From JBMNTP01 sp050945795 (GTDB lineage: Bacteria; Bacillota; Clostridia; Christensenellales; MGBC116941), in the NCBI GenBank assembly GCA_050945795.1, contig JBMNTP010000048.1:1-5163 (forward strand): a stretch of 5,163 nt of DNA, given 5' to 3'. The notes beneath the pieces are model-generated. The model had not been told where the DNA came from and did no database searches. It saw only the letters and a program-made list of their open reading frames with translations. Of this stretch, positions 1 to 5,151 are shown piece by piece (the stretch's first letter is position 1; every line of letters starts with the position of its first letter). The position numbers and the translations under genes were made by a program.

Positions 1-62
1 AGGCAGCCCGCCCAGACGTTTCACTTCATTATGGAATATAATAATACGCTAAAACCGCAACC
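1..62. other. Sequence downstream of the SDR gene, no terminator seen
   Basis: After the SDR stop the leftward strand runs through a short AT-rich stretch and then GC-rich sequence to the window edge. There is no stem followed by a T-run, so transcription may continue into another operon gene to the left. Confidence 0.4.
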
Positions 63-866
63 TTAATACTTAGTATCGTACTGCCACGGTTTTCCGCCCG
101 CCAGCGCTCCGCCGTCTACGTCGTAGAGGCAGCCGGTTATGTAGCTTGAAGCGTCGGAGGCGAGGAGTACAGTTACTCCGGCCAGCTCCTCAGGATATCC
201 CGGCCGCTCCATAGCTATGCGCTCTCTTAAATAGTTGGCGCGATGCTCGTTTTCCCATGTAACCGTTGTTAGCGCGGTGAGTATGTGGCCGGGCGCTATG
301 CAGTTCGCCTGTATGTTGAACTTCGCCCATTCTATGGCCATAGAGCGCGTAAGCGCCCACAGTGCGCTTTTTGAAGCGCCGTAAACCGACACTCCGCCCA
401 TCATGCTGGTGCAATTATACGAGCCTATGTTTATAATCTTGCCGCCTGTTTTCATCATGGAGCATTTTACAACCTCCTGCGATATGAAAAAGGCGCTTTT
501 GAGGTTTATATCCATAAGCCGGTCATAAGTGCTTTCCTCTACATCGAGTATGCCCTCTCTCTTGTTGACGCCGGCGCAGTTGACAAGTATGTCAATCTTG
601 CCGTAATGCGTCAACACATCAGCCACACACGACTTCATAGAATCCATATCCGTAACATCGAGGTAGAAAGACTTATGGTTGCCTTCCGGCAGCTCGCTTA
701 TAAGCTCCTTCACCCTGTCCTCGGCTATGTCGGTTATGGCAATGTCGGCTCCGGCTCCGGCCAGCGCTTTAACTATCTCGCTGCCTATGCCTCCCGCCGC
801 GCCGGTTATAAGTACGTTTTTTCCTTTGATGGAAAATAGCTTTTCTAGGTACACCTGTACAGACAT
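63..866 (-). CDS. SDR-family oxidoreductase, gluconate 5-dehydrogenase / 2-deoxygluconate 3-dehydrogenase-like
   Basis: This is a 267-residue classical short-chain dehydrogenase, a typical length for the family. The cofactor-binding TGxxxGxG motif is at residues 21-28 (TGAAGGIG). Asp46 at the end of the second strand suggests preference for NAD(H) over NADP(H). An NCAG variant of the NNAG motif is at 96-99. The catalytic tetrad can be read as Asn121, Ser149, Tyr162 and Lys166 (YGASK), followed by the usual IAPGHI segment near 190-195. The overall pattern resembles cytosolic dehydrogenases acting on sugar acids or keto-sugars (gluconate 5-dehydrogenase, KduD group), but the substrate cannot be fixed from sequence. 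The ATG at 866 is preceded by GGGGGT (880-875), a one-mismatch Shine-Dalgarno with 8 nt spacing, weaker than those of its neighbours. It is the last complete gene of the leftward operon, 40 nt after the transketolase C-terminal subunit. Family assignment is firm; the exact reaction is inferred. Confidence 0.93.
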   Translation of the reverse strand: MSVQVYLEKLFSIKGKNVLITGAAGGIGSEIVKALAGAGADIAITDIAEDRVKELISELPEGNHKSFYLDVTDMDSMKSCVADVLTHYGKIDILVNCAGVNKREGILDVEESTYDRLMDINLKSAFFISQEVVKCSMMKTGGKIINIGSYNCTSMMGGVSVYGASKSALWALTRSMAIEWAKFNIQANCIAPGHILTALTTVTWENEHRANYLRERIAMERPGYPEELAGVTVLLASDASSYITGCLYDVDGGALAGGKPWQYDTKY

Positions 867-906
867 GCGAAAATACCCCCAAATTCAGGCTGCGCCGTAT
901 TTGTAT

Positions 907-1842
907 TTATTTCATCGCTTTCTTAACCGCTTCGCAAATGGCACCAGATGTCAGGCCATATGCTTCAAGCAGTACATCGTAGTTCTGTCCCGATGTTCCA
1001 AAAACATCCTGTATTCCTACTTGCTGTATCTTCCTTGCGAGCTTGCTGTTTATAGCCCTTGCTATGGTAGCGCCCAGCCCGCCTATTACCGAATGCTCCT
1101 CCGCCGTAACTATGGCTTCGAAGTCCTCGCATATAGCGCATACGCCTTCGGCGTCGATGGGCTTTATTGAAGGCACGTTTACAACTTTAAGCGAAATACC
1201 CTCTTTTTCAAGCTGCTCCGCCGCCTCAAGCGCCTTTGAAACCATAACGCCTGTCGCGAATACAACGGCGTCCTTGCCTTCTTTTATGGTATATACTTTG
1301 CCCGGCACGAATTCTTCGTCGGGGTTTGAAATAAGCGGCAGTTCGTTGCGGTTTACCCTAAGGTACATGGGGCCTTTAGCCGACGCCATGTAGCGAACAA
1401 CCTTGGCTGTTTCAATCGCGTCTACCGGCGAGAACACTTCCATGTTGGGCAGCACGCTCATTATAGCCAAATCCTCTATGGACTGGTGAGTCGAGCCGTC
1501 GCCATAGTCAGACAGGCCGGAACTTGAGCCGCAAATTTTTACGTTCAAATCGGGTATGCATATGCCGGTGCGTATCTGGTCATAGCAACGTCCGGTGCTG
1601 AACACCGCGAACGACGCCATAAACGGCACTCTGCCTGTAAGTGACAGCCCCGCCGCTACGCCGGCCATATTGGCCTCGGCTATGCCCATTTCAAAAAACT
1701 GTTCAGGATGCTCGGGCTCTACCATCAATCCCATTGTCGATTTGCCGAGGTCGGCCTCAAGTACAACTATATTTTTATTATCCTTGGCCAATTCAAGCAG
1801 TGTTTGTCCATATGCCACTCTCTGGCTTTTTGTCTGCGCCAT
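907..1842 (-). CDS. Transketolase, C-terminal subunit (pyrimidine-binding and C-terminal domains)
   Basis: This 311-residue protein corresponds to the second half of transketolase. The pyrimidine-binding domain (about residues 5-165) contains the catalytic glutamate that activates thiamine diphosphate, Glu56 in FEMGIAEAN. It also carries the conserved THQ histidine, His119 in GDGSTHQSIED, and an arginine (Arg165 in VNRNELP) in the region that contacts the substrate phosphate in characterised transketolases. The C-terminal domain (about 185-305) carries the usual EEHSVIGGLG stretch. It should work as a complex with the N-terminal subunit encoded just upstream, transferring a two-carbon ketol unit between sugar (phosphate)s in the cytoplasm. 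The ATG at 1842 is set by a strong GGGAGG (1856-1851) 8 nt upstream, and that Shine-Dalgarno begins on the last base of the upstream stop codon. The actual donor and acceptor are unknown. Being in a catabolic operon argues for a specialised role and not the housekeeping pentose phosphate enzyme, but this is inference. Confidence 0.95.
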   Translation of the reverse strand: MAQTKSQRVAYGQTLLELAKDNKNIVVLEADLGKSTMGLMVEPEHPEQFFEMGIAEANMAGVAAGLSLTGRVPFMASFAVFSTGRCYDQIRTGICIPDLNVKICGSSSGLSDYGDGSTHQSIEDLAIMSVLPNMEVFSPVDAIETAKVVRYMASAKGPMYLRVNRNELPLISNPDEEFVPGKVYTIKEGKDAVVFATGVMVSKALEAAEQLEKEGISLKVVNVPSIKPIDAEGVCAICEDFEAIVTAEEHSVIGGLGATIARAINSKLARKIQQVGIQDVFGTSGQNYDVLLEAYGLTSGAICEAVKKAMK

Positions 1843-1856
1843 TACTTTATCCTCCC
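1843..1856 (-). promoter_or_regulatory. Coupled ribosome binding site between the transketolase halves
   Basis: The Shine-Dalgarno GGGAGG (1856-1851) starts on the final base of the upstream TAG stop and is 8 nt from the ATG at 1842. A ribosome ending on the N-terminal subunit is placed directly on the start site of its partner, which suits two subunits needed in equal amounts. Confidence 0.75.
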
Positions 1857-2698
1857 TAATAACAAACGGTCTGTTCTACGTCCTTGTGCGCCTGCTCATA
1901 CTGTTCCGGGCTTAACGGCCCGTTATGGAAAGCAGCCTGCCCTTCGGCGAAGGATATGCATTTGCCTTTAACGGTATGAGCCAGTATCAGCACCGGCGCG
2001 CCTTTAACTTCATCAGCCTTATCAAGCGCCTCGCATATTTCCGACATCTTATGCCCGTCTATTTCGATTACATGCCAGCCGAAAGCCGCCCATTTGGACT
2101 TGATATCGCCCACGTCCATCCTGTCTTTAACAGCGCCTGTCGCCTGTATAAGGTTGGCGTCGACTATGCCTACGAGATTGTCGGCCTTAAAGCTCGCAGC
2201 CGCCATAGCCGCTTCCCAAAGCTGGCCTTCGGCGAGTTCGCCGTCTCCCATTACCACATAAGCTTTTCTGTCGCTTCCCGAGCGCTTAAGCCCAAGAGCC
2301 ATGCCGAGCCCTATCGAAAGGCCCTGTCCTAGGGAACCGGTGTTTGCTTCTATTCCCGGCGTTTTTGTCATATCGGGATGACCTTGCAGCATGGAGCCGT
2401 AGTTTTTTACTATTAACAGCTCGTCTTTGGAAAAATATCCGCTTTCCGATAACGCAGCGTACTGCGCTAAAGCAGCGTGTCCTTTACTAAGGAGGAAACG
2501 ATCCCTGTCCTCGGCTTTAGGGTTTTTAGGGTCATGCTTCATTTTATAGAAATACAGCGCCGCAGTTATATCGGCTATTGAGCATGAGCCGCCAAGATGC
2601 CCCACCTTGCCGTCCTTGCAGCCTATCATATCGATGATATGATGGCGCAGGGCTTTTGCCTTTTCCTTAAGAAACTCGATTTTGCTTTCACTTATCAT
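1856..2698 (-). CDS. Transketolase, N-terminal subunit (thiamine diphosphate-binding domain)
   Basis: This 280-residue protein is the diphosphate-binding half of a split transketolase. Visible family motifs are GHLGGS with His34, SKGH with His74, QGHPD (105-109), the GSLGQG loop (121-126), and the metal/ThDP motif beginning GDGE at 151-154 and closing with Asp180 and Asn182 (IVDAN). A conserved AHTVKGKG-like stretch near the end reads AHTVKGKC here. The frame is open further upstream, to a possible ATG at 2803, but that part overlaps the regulator gene and looks nothing like transketolase. The ATG at 2698 gives the normal family N-terminus and has AAAGAGG (2713-2707) at 8 nt spacing, so I chose it. 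The start lies 5 nt after the gntR-type stop codon, and the stop (TAG, 1858-1856) is 13 nt before the start of the C-terminal subunit. Together the two halves make about 590 residues, somewhat shorter than a typical single-chain transketolase of roughly 650-690. Confidence 0.95.
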   Translation of the reverse strand: MISESKIEFLKEKAKALRHHIIDMIGCKDGKVGHLGGSCSIADITAALYFYKMKHDPKNPKAEDRDRFLLSKGHAALAQYAALSESGYFSKDELLIVKNYGSMLQGHPDMTKTPGIEANTGSLGQGLSIGLGMALGLKRSGSDRKAYVVMGDGELAEGQLWEAAMAAASFKADNLVGIVDANLIQATGAVKDRMDVGDIKSKWAAFGWHVIEIDGHKMSEICEALDKADEVKGAPVLILAHTVKGKCISFAEGQAAFHNGPLSPEQYEQAHKDVEQTVCY

Positions 2699-2713
2699 AC
2701 TTATTACCTCTTT
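2699..2713 (-). promoter_or_regulatory. Ribosome binding site embedded in the end of the regulator gene
   Basis: AAAGAGG (2713-2707) lies within the last codons of the GntR regulator, next to its TAA stop (2706-2704), 8 nt before the transketolase ATG at 2698. This decides the start at 2698 over the longer open frame and suggests translational coupling. Confidence 0.75.
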
Positions 2714-3489
2714 CTGGCATTTGGAACTTTCGGCGAATCCTTCTCGCCGGATTTTAAGCGGGTTGTATCCGGTGGGCCTAACTGTTGCTCCGCCGGTACA
2801 CACTTTCCCTCAATTACACCATCCATGGTATCGAGAACGTGCCGCATCATTACTTTTCTGGCTCTGCTTGCGTCCCCTGCCTCTATTGCGTTTAAAATAT
2901 GCTGATGAAATACCAGCGCGTTCGATGTGCCCATGGATTCAACAATATCGTACAAGGCGTATACCAGTACGTCTTTTAATACTCTATACACCTGTATCAA
3001 AAGAGGGTTGCCGGTGGCCTGAGCAATAAGGTAATGAAACTCCAGATCGCACTCGGCCGCCTTTTTAACCTCGCCTTTAAGGCGTTTATGTTCTTTTATG
3101 TTGCTTTTCATGAGCTCAATTATTTCGCTGTCGGCACGCTGAGCCGCAAGACCTGCCATTTCGCAATCAAAAATCATTCTGAACTCCAGAAGATTTTTAA
3201 GATCCGGCTTGCTTAGGACAATTATGGGCACCAGATTATTTATATACTGGGCGCCGGAAAATTTGCATATGAAGGTGCCTTCTCCCTGCCTGCTTTCCAC
3301 CAATCCCAAGCTGCCAAGTTTATTAAGCGCGCTGCGTACCGATACGCGGCTTACGCCTAAAGTCGCGGCCAGCTCATTTTCGGAGGGTATTTTTTCGCCC
3401 TGCTCCCACTCCCCCGAAACTATGGCGTTCATAAACTGCTCATATACAACATCGCCTATATTCTGCTTTCTGATACTCTTAAGTGCCAA
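2704..3489 (-). CDS. GntR-family transcriptional regulator, FadR subfamily (FCD ligand domain)
   Basis: This 261-residue protein has an N-terminal winged helix-turn-helix (about residues 8-77) with the GntR signature IPSENELAATLGVSRVSVR and the wing segment RQGEGTFI. An all-helical FCD domain follows (about 98-225). The FCD metal-binding set can be read as Asp148 and His152 (DLEFHYLIAQATGNP), His197 and His217, so the effector is probably a metal-coordinated carboxylate, as in characterised FCD regulators of sugar-acid pathways. A 35-residue polar tail follows. The start is TTG at 3489, placed by AGGA (3501-3498) within a longer GGAAGGAAG at 8 nt spacing. No ATG or GTG gives as good an N-terminus. 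It sits second in the operon, 90 nt after garR, and its stop codon is part of the Shine-Dalgarno region of the transketolase N-terminal gene. It likely represses the operon through the two t.GTa.tAC.a sites upstream of garR; the effector is unknown. Confidence 0.93.
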   Translation of the reverse strand: MALKSIRKQNIGDVVYEQFMNAIVSGEWEQGEKIPSENELAATLGVSRVSVRSALNKLGSLGLVESRQGEGTFICKFSGAQYINNLVPIIVLSKPDLKNLLEFRMIFDCEMAGLAAQRADSEIIELMKSNIKEHKRLKGEVKKAAECDLEFHYLIAQATGNPLLIQVYRVLKDVLVYALYDIVESMGTSNALVFHQHILNAIEAGDASRARKVMMRHVLDTMDGVIEGKCVPAEQQLGPPDTTRLKSGEKDSPKVPNARKR

Positions 3490-3549
3490 TTAAAGCTTCC
3501 TTCCGTCTACCGAACCAAGCCGGGATACGACAATATTTGTATAATTATA

Positions 3550-3574
3550 GCGCAAAACTATTACGCTTTTGCGC
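3550..3574. repeat. Inverted repeat in the garR to gntR gap
   Basis: The halves GCGCAAAA (3550-3557) and TTTTGCGC (3567-3574) form a perfect 8-bp stem with a 9-nt loop, starting only 6 nt after the garR stop codon. Read leftward it is followed by TATAATTATA and not a T-run, so it is a poor intrinsic terminator. It could be a partial terminator, an RNA-processing or stability hairpin that sets different levels of garR and the downstream genes, or part of an internal promoter region, since TATAAT lies at 3549-3544 without a good -35. Confidence 0.45.
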
Positions 3575-3579
3575 CGGCA

Positions 3580-4467
3580 TTAGCGCCTTACGTTATCACC
3601 GGACAACGCCTCATAGTAACGGACTATGGCGCTGTGGTCTTCCATGGCCTTGCCGTTGGCTTTGAGCCACTGCATCATTTCCATGACCTGCGATGTCAGG
3701 GGAAGCGGCGCTCCTACTTCGTGCCCTGTTTCTATAACATTATTAAGATCCTTTATATGAAGCTCTATCCTGAATCCCGGATTGAAGTTGCCGTCCATCA
3801 TCATAGGTGCTTTTGCATCCATAACTGTGCTGCCGGCCAGTCCCGCTCTTATAGCCTTATAAATAGCCTCCGGCTCAACGCCGGCGCGCTTGCCAAGAAC
3901 CAGCGCTTCGCTTACAGCGGCTATATTAAGAGCCACTATAACCTGGTTAGCCAGCTTCGTGGTGTTTCCAGCGCCTATTTCGCCACAGTATACCGCCGTA
4001 GCACCCATAACAAGCAGCATTTCCTTAACCTTTTCAAAAACCTCGGCTTTTCCGCCTACCATTATAGAAAGACTGCCGTCAATCGCCTTGGGTTCCCCGC
4101 CGCTTACCGGCGCGTCGAGCATTTCGGCGTTTTTAGCCTCAACCTTTTCGCATATCTCCTTAGAAGCAAGCGGCGCTATCGAGCTCATATCAACAAGTAT
4201 GGCTCCCGGCTTTATGCCTTCAAGCACTCCGCCTTCTCCAAGAACAACAGCTTTCACATGCGGAGAGTTTGGCAGCATGGTGATTATGATATCGCTTTTT
4301 GCCGCGACATCTTTGGCACTCTCGCCCACTTGCGCCCCTGCCGATGCGACTTCCTCCACAGCAGCCTTGTTCAAATCAAATACGATAAGGTCGTATCCGG
4401 CCTTGATGAGATTTTTGGACATCGGCTTGCCCATAATTCCGAGACCAATGAAACCAATCTTAGACAT
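3580..4467 (-). CDS. garR: 2-hydroxy-3-oxopropionate (tartronate semialdehyde) reductase
   Basis: This 295-residue beta-hydroxyacid dehydrogenase would reduce tartronate semialdehyde to D-glycerate with NAD(P)H in the cytoplasm. The N-terminal Rossmann motif is GLGIMG (residues 8-13). Asp31 at the end of the second strand suggests NADH. The substrate-binding signature DAPVSGGEPKA is at 118-128. The catalytic lysine is Lys171 in GNTTKLANQ. The C-terminal helical domain contains LAGSTVMDAKAP and a DHSAIVRYYE end. From memory, long stretches match E. coli GarR closely (for example ITMLPNSPHVK, VDMSSIAPLAS, KLANQVIVALNIAA), closer than expected for a generic 3-hydroxyisobutyrate dehydrogenase. 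An in-frame ATG exists at 4485, but the ATG at 4467 gives the family N-terminus and has AAAGGA (4481-4476) at 8 nt spacing. It is the first gene of the leftward operon. Related enzymes reduce other short semialdehydes such as sulfolactaldehyde or succinate semialdehyde, so the physiological substrate should be treated as probable. Confidence 0.92.
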   Translation of the reverse strand: MSKIGFIGLGIMGKPMSKNLIKAGYDLIVFDLNKAAVEEVASAGAQVGESAKDVAAKSDIIITMLPNSPHVKAVVLGEGGVLEGIKPGAILVDMSSIAPLASKEICEKVEAKNAEMLDAPVSGGEPKAIDGSLSIMVGGKAEVFEKVKEMLLVMGATAVYCGEIGAGNTTKLANQVIVALNIAAVSEALVLGKRAGVEPEAIYKAIRAGLAGSTVMDAKAPMMMDGNFNPGFRIELHIKDLNNVIETGHEVGAPLPLTSQVMEMMQWLKANGKAMEDHSAIVRYYEALSGDNVRR

Positions 4468-4575
4468 ATTCCTCATCCTTTCCATTATTAATAATTAACT
4501 ATGTCAGCAGCGGCGCAAAGCGCGTTTTTTCATACGGCAATGGCCCTGAGTCATACAAATTAAGGATATTGATTT

Positions 4576-4586
4576 TAGTATTACAA
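4576..4586. promoter_or_regulatory. Putative operator 2 for the FadR-subfamily regulator
   Basis: TAGTATTACAA also matches every defined position of t.GTa.tAC.a and shares GTATTACAA with operator 1, about 152 bp away. A perfect leftward -10-like TATAAT (4606-4601) ends 14 nt upstream, but it has no recognisable -35. The site could serve a secondary promoter, a roadblock, or looping with operator 1. The repeat of the same motif in a short leader raises confidence in both sites, though AT-rich DNA makes chance matches easier. Confidence 0.42.
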
Positions 4587-4658
4587 ATATAGTGCGAAAT
4601 ATTATACGGCTACGCCGGAGTGCAAAAGATGCGATTAACATATACTCTTGAGAAATAA

Positions 4659-4687
4659 ATTATTTCATATGCCCTCGCCTTTTGCAA
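4659..4687 (-). promoter_or_regulatory. Possible secondary leftward promoter
   Basis: On the minus strand TTGCAA (4687-4682, 4/6 to the -35 consensus) is followed after 17 nt by AATAAT (4664-4659, 5/6 to the -10). It lies inside the presumed leader of garR, between the two operators. The -10 overlaps a perfect 7+1+7 palindrome (GAAATAA-A-TTATTTC, 4652-4666). In such AT-rich DNA this could be chance. Confidence 0.25.
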
Positions 4688-4727
4688 TATACTTTTTTAT
4701 ACGTAATAATCGATGTTCAATCATATG

Positions 4728-4738
4728 TTGTATTACAA
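4728..4738. promoter_or_regulatory. Putative operator 1 for the FadR-subfamily regulator
   Basis: TTGTATTACAA is an inverted repeat (GTTGT-ATT-ACAAC over 4727-4739). It matches every defined position of the FadR-subfamily GntR operator consensus t.GTa.tAC.a. It lies just downstream of the predicted start of transcription (about +5 to +15), a classic position for repression. The regulator of the right subfamily is encoded in the operon. Binding is inferred. Confidence 0.55.
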
Positions 4739-4749
4739 CTATCAATGTA

Positions 4750-4779
4750 AGTATAATAGCATGAATATTTGACTGTCAA
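4750..4779 (-). promoter_or_regulatory. Probable main sigma-70-type promoter of the operon
   Basis: On the minus strand a perfect -35 hexamer TTGACA (4779-4774) is followed after 18 nt by TATACT (4755-4750), a 5/6 match to the -10 consensus. Transcription should begin near 4742-4744, leaving a leader of about 275 nt before garR. The -35 lies inside an 11-bp palindrome (TTGAC-T-GTCAA, 4769-4779). The DNA just upstream is rich in A and T. A FadR-type operator sits 11 nt downstream of the -10, so it would cover the transcription start region. Inferred from sequence only. Confidence 0.55.
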
Positions 4780-4845
4780 GGTTTTTATAAGCCTATAAAC
4801 CCACTAATATATATTTATGCAAAAAAACTTTGCCGTTCTTAAAAT

Positions 4846-4866
4846 GCGGGACACGCATAATCCCGC
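4846..4866. repeat. GC-rich hairpin upstream of the operon promoter
   Basis: GCGGGA (4846-4851) and TCCCGC (4861-4866) form a 6-bp stem with a 9-nt loop in otherwise AT-rich DNA. Read leftward it is followed by ATTTTAAG, a weak U-tract, so it might act as a leftward terminator shielding the operon promoter. Read rightward there is no T-run directly after it. No gene in the window ends here, so its client is unclear. Confidence 0.35.
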
Positions 4867-5101
4867 CGCTGGCCGTTTTCACTGCATTTTTTCGTAAAAA
4901 CTTACTCGATTTTGCGGCGTTTTAAACAGCCGTGAATAAAAAACTTCTTGACTTAGAGCCTGTTTATGGTGCAAAGTAGTAATGGGTCTTGAACGCTAAT
5001 ATTTTCCGGAACATAAATTTCAAAAGCAATATTGTACTATTTTTAGACAATCACCATCATTGACTTTACGATAAAAATATATCATCATATATATTACATT
5101 A

Positions 5102-5140
5102 TGGTTTATATAAAGCCATTGGCAGGATTTATATAAACCA
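5102..5140. repeat. 13-bp inverted repeat, likely operator pair or cruciform
   Basis: TGGTTTATATAAA (5102-5114) and TTTATATAAACCA (5128-5140) are perfect inverted copies separated by 13 nt. Each arm contains its own 10-bp palindrome (TTTATATAAA), and the spacer holds another (GCCATTGGC, 5115-5123). Such nested symmetry near a promoter usually marks binding sites for a dimeric regulator. It ends 5 nt before a rightward TTGACA. A related TATAAACC half occurs at 4794-4801. Confidence 0.5.
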
Positions 5141-5145
5141 AAAAC

Positions 5146-5151
5146 TTGACA
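5146..5151 (+). promoter_or_regulatory. -35 element of a possible divergent rightward promoter (cut by window edge)
   Basis: A perfect TTGACA on the plus strand lies immediately right of the inverted repeat. With normal 16-18 nt spacing its -10 would fall past position 5163, so it cannot be verified here. If real, it serves a gene to the right of the window, divergent from the garR operon. Confidence 0.3.

Noticed and set aside
1..24. Possible start of a next leftward gene (GTG at 24, reading MKRLGGLP)
   Set aside because: There is no Shine-Dalgarno and only eight codons are visible, too little to support a gene.
2699..2803. Longer N-terminus for the transketolase N-terminal subunit (ATG at 2803)
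   Set aside because: The extra 35 residues overlap the regulator gene, do not resemble transketolase, and the ATG at 2698 has a strong Shine-Dalgarno at 8 nt.
4468..4485. Six-residue N-terminal extension of garR (ATG at 4485)
   Set aside because: The ATG at 4467 gives the normal family start and has AAAGGA at the right distance; the upstream ATGs lack this.
3634..4498. Long open frames on the plus strand opposite garR (285 and 202 codons)
   Set aside because: They lie entirely antisense to a strongly recognisable enzyme gene, show no family motifs and reflect its codon pattern.
4513..4530. Rightward terminator-like GCGC-AAA-GCGC followed by TTTTTT
   Set aside because: The stem is only 4 bp and no rightward gene precedes it.
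4504..4641. 45-codon leftward frame in the leader (starts MLIASF, arginine-rich)
   Set aside because: It has only a poorly spaced AAGAG before the ATG, overlaps operator 2 and a -10-like site, and shows no recognisable feature.
4486..4743. TPP riboswitch, considered because transketolase uses thiamine diphosphate
   Set aside because: Only a loose CCCTGAG occurs on the wrong strand; the conserved thi-box core is absent in either direction.
4953..5020. Possible insertion-sequence end around AGAGCCTGTTTATG
   Set aside because: It only vaguely recalls some IS termini; no matching inverted end, target duplication or transposase fragment is visible.
4948..5088. Rightward TTGACT sequences at 4948 and 5060 as promoters
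   Set aside because: Neither has a good -10 at 16-18 nt (GCAAAG and CATCAT respectively).
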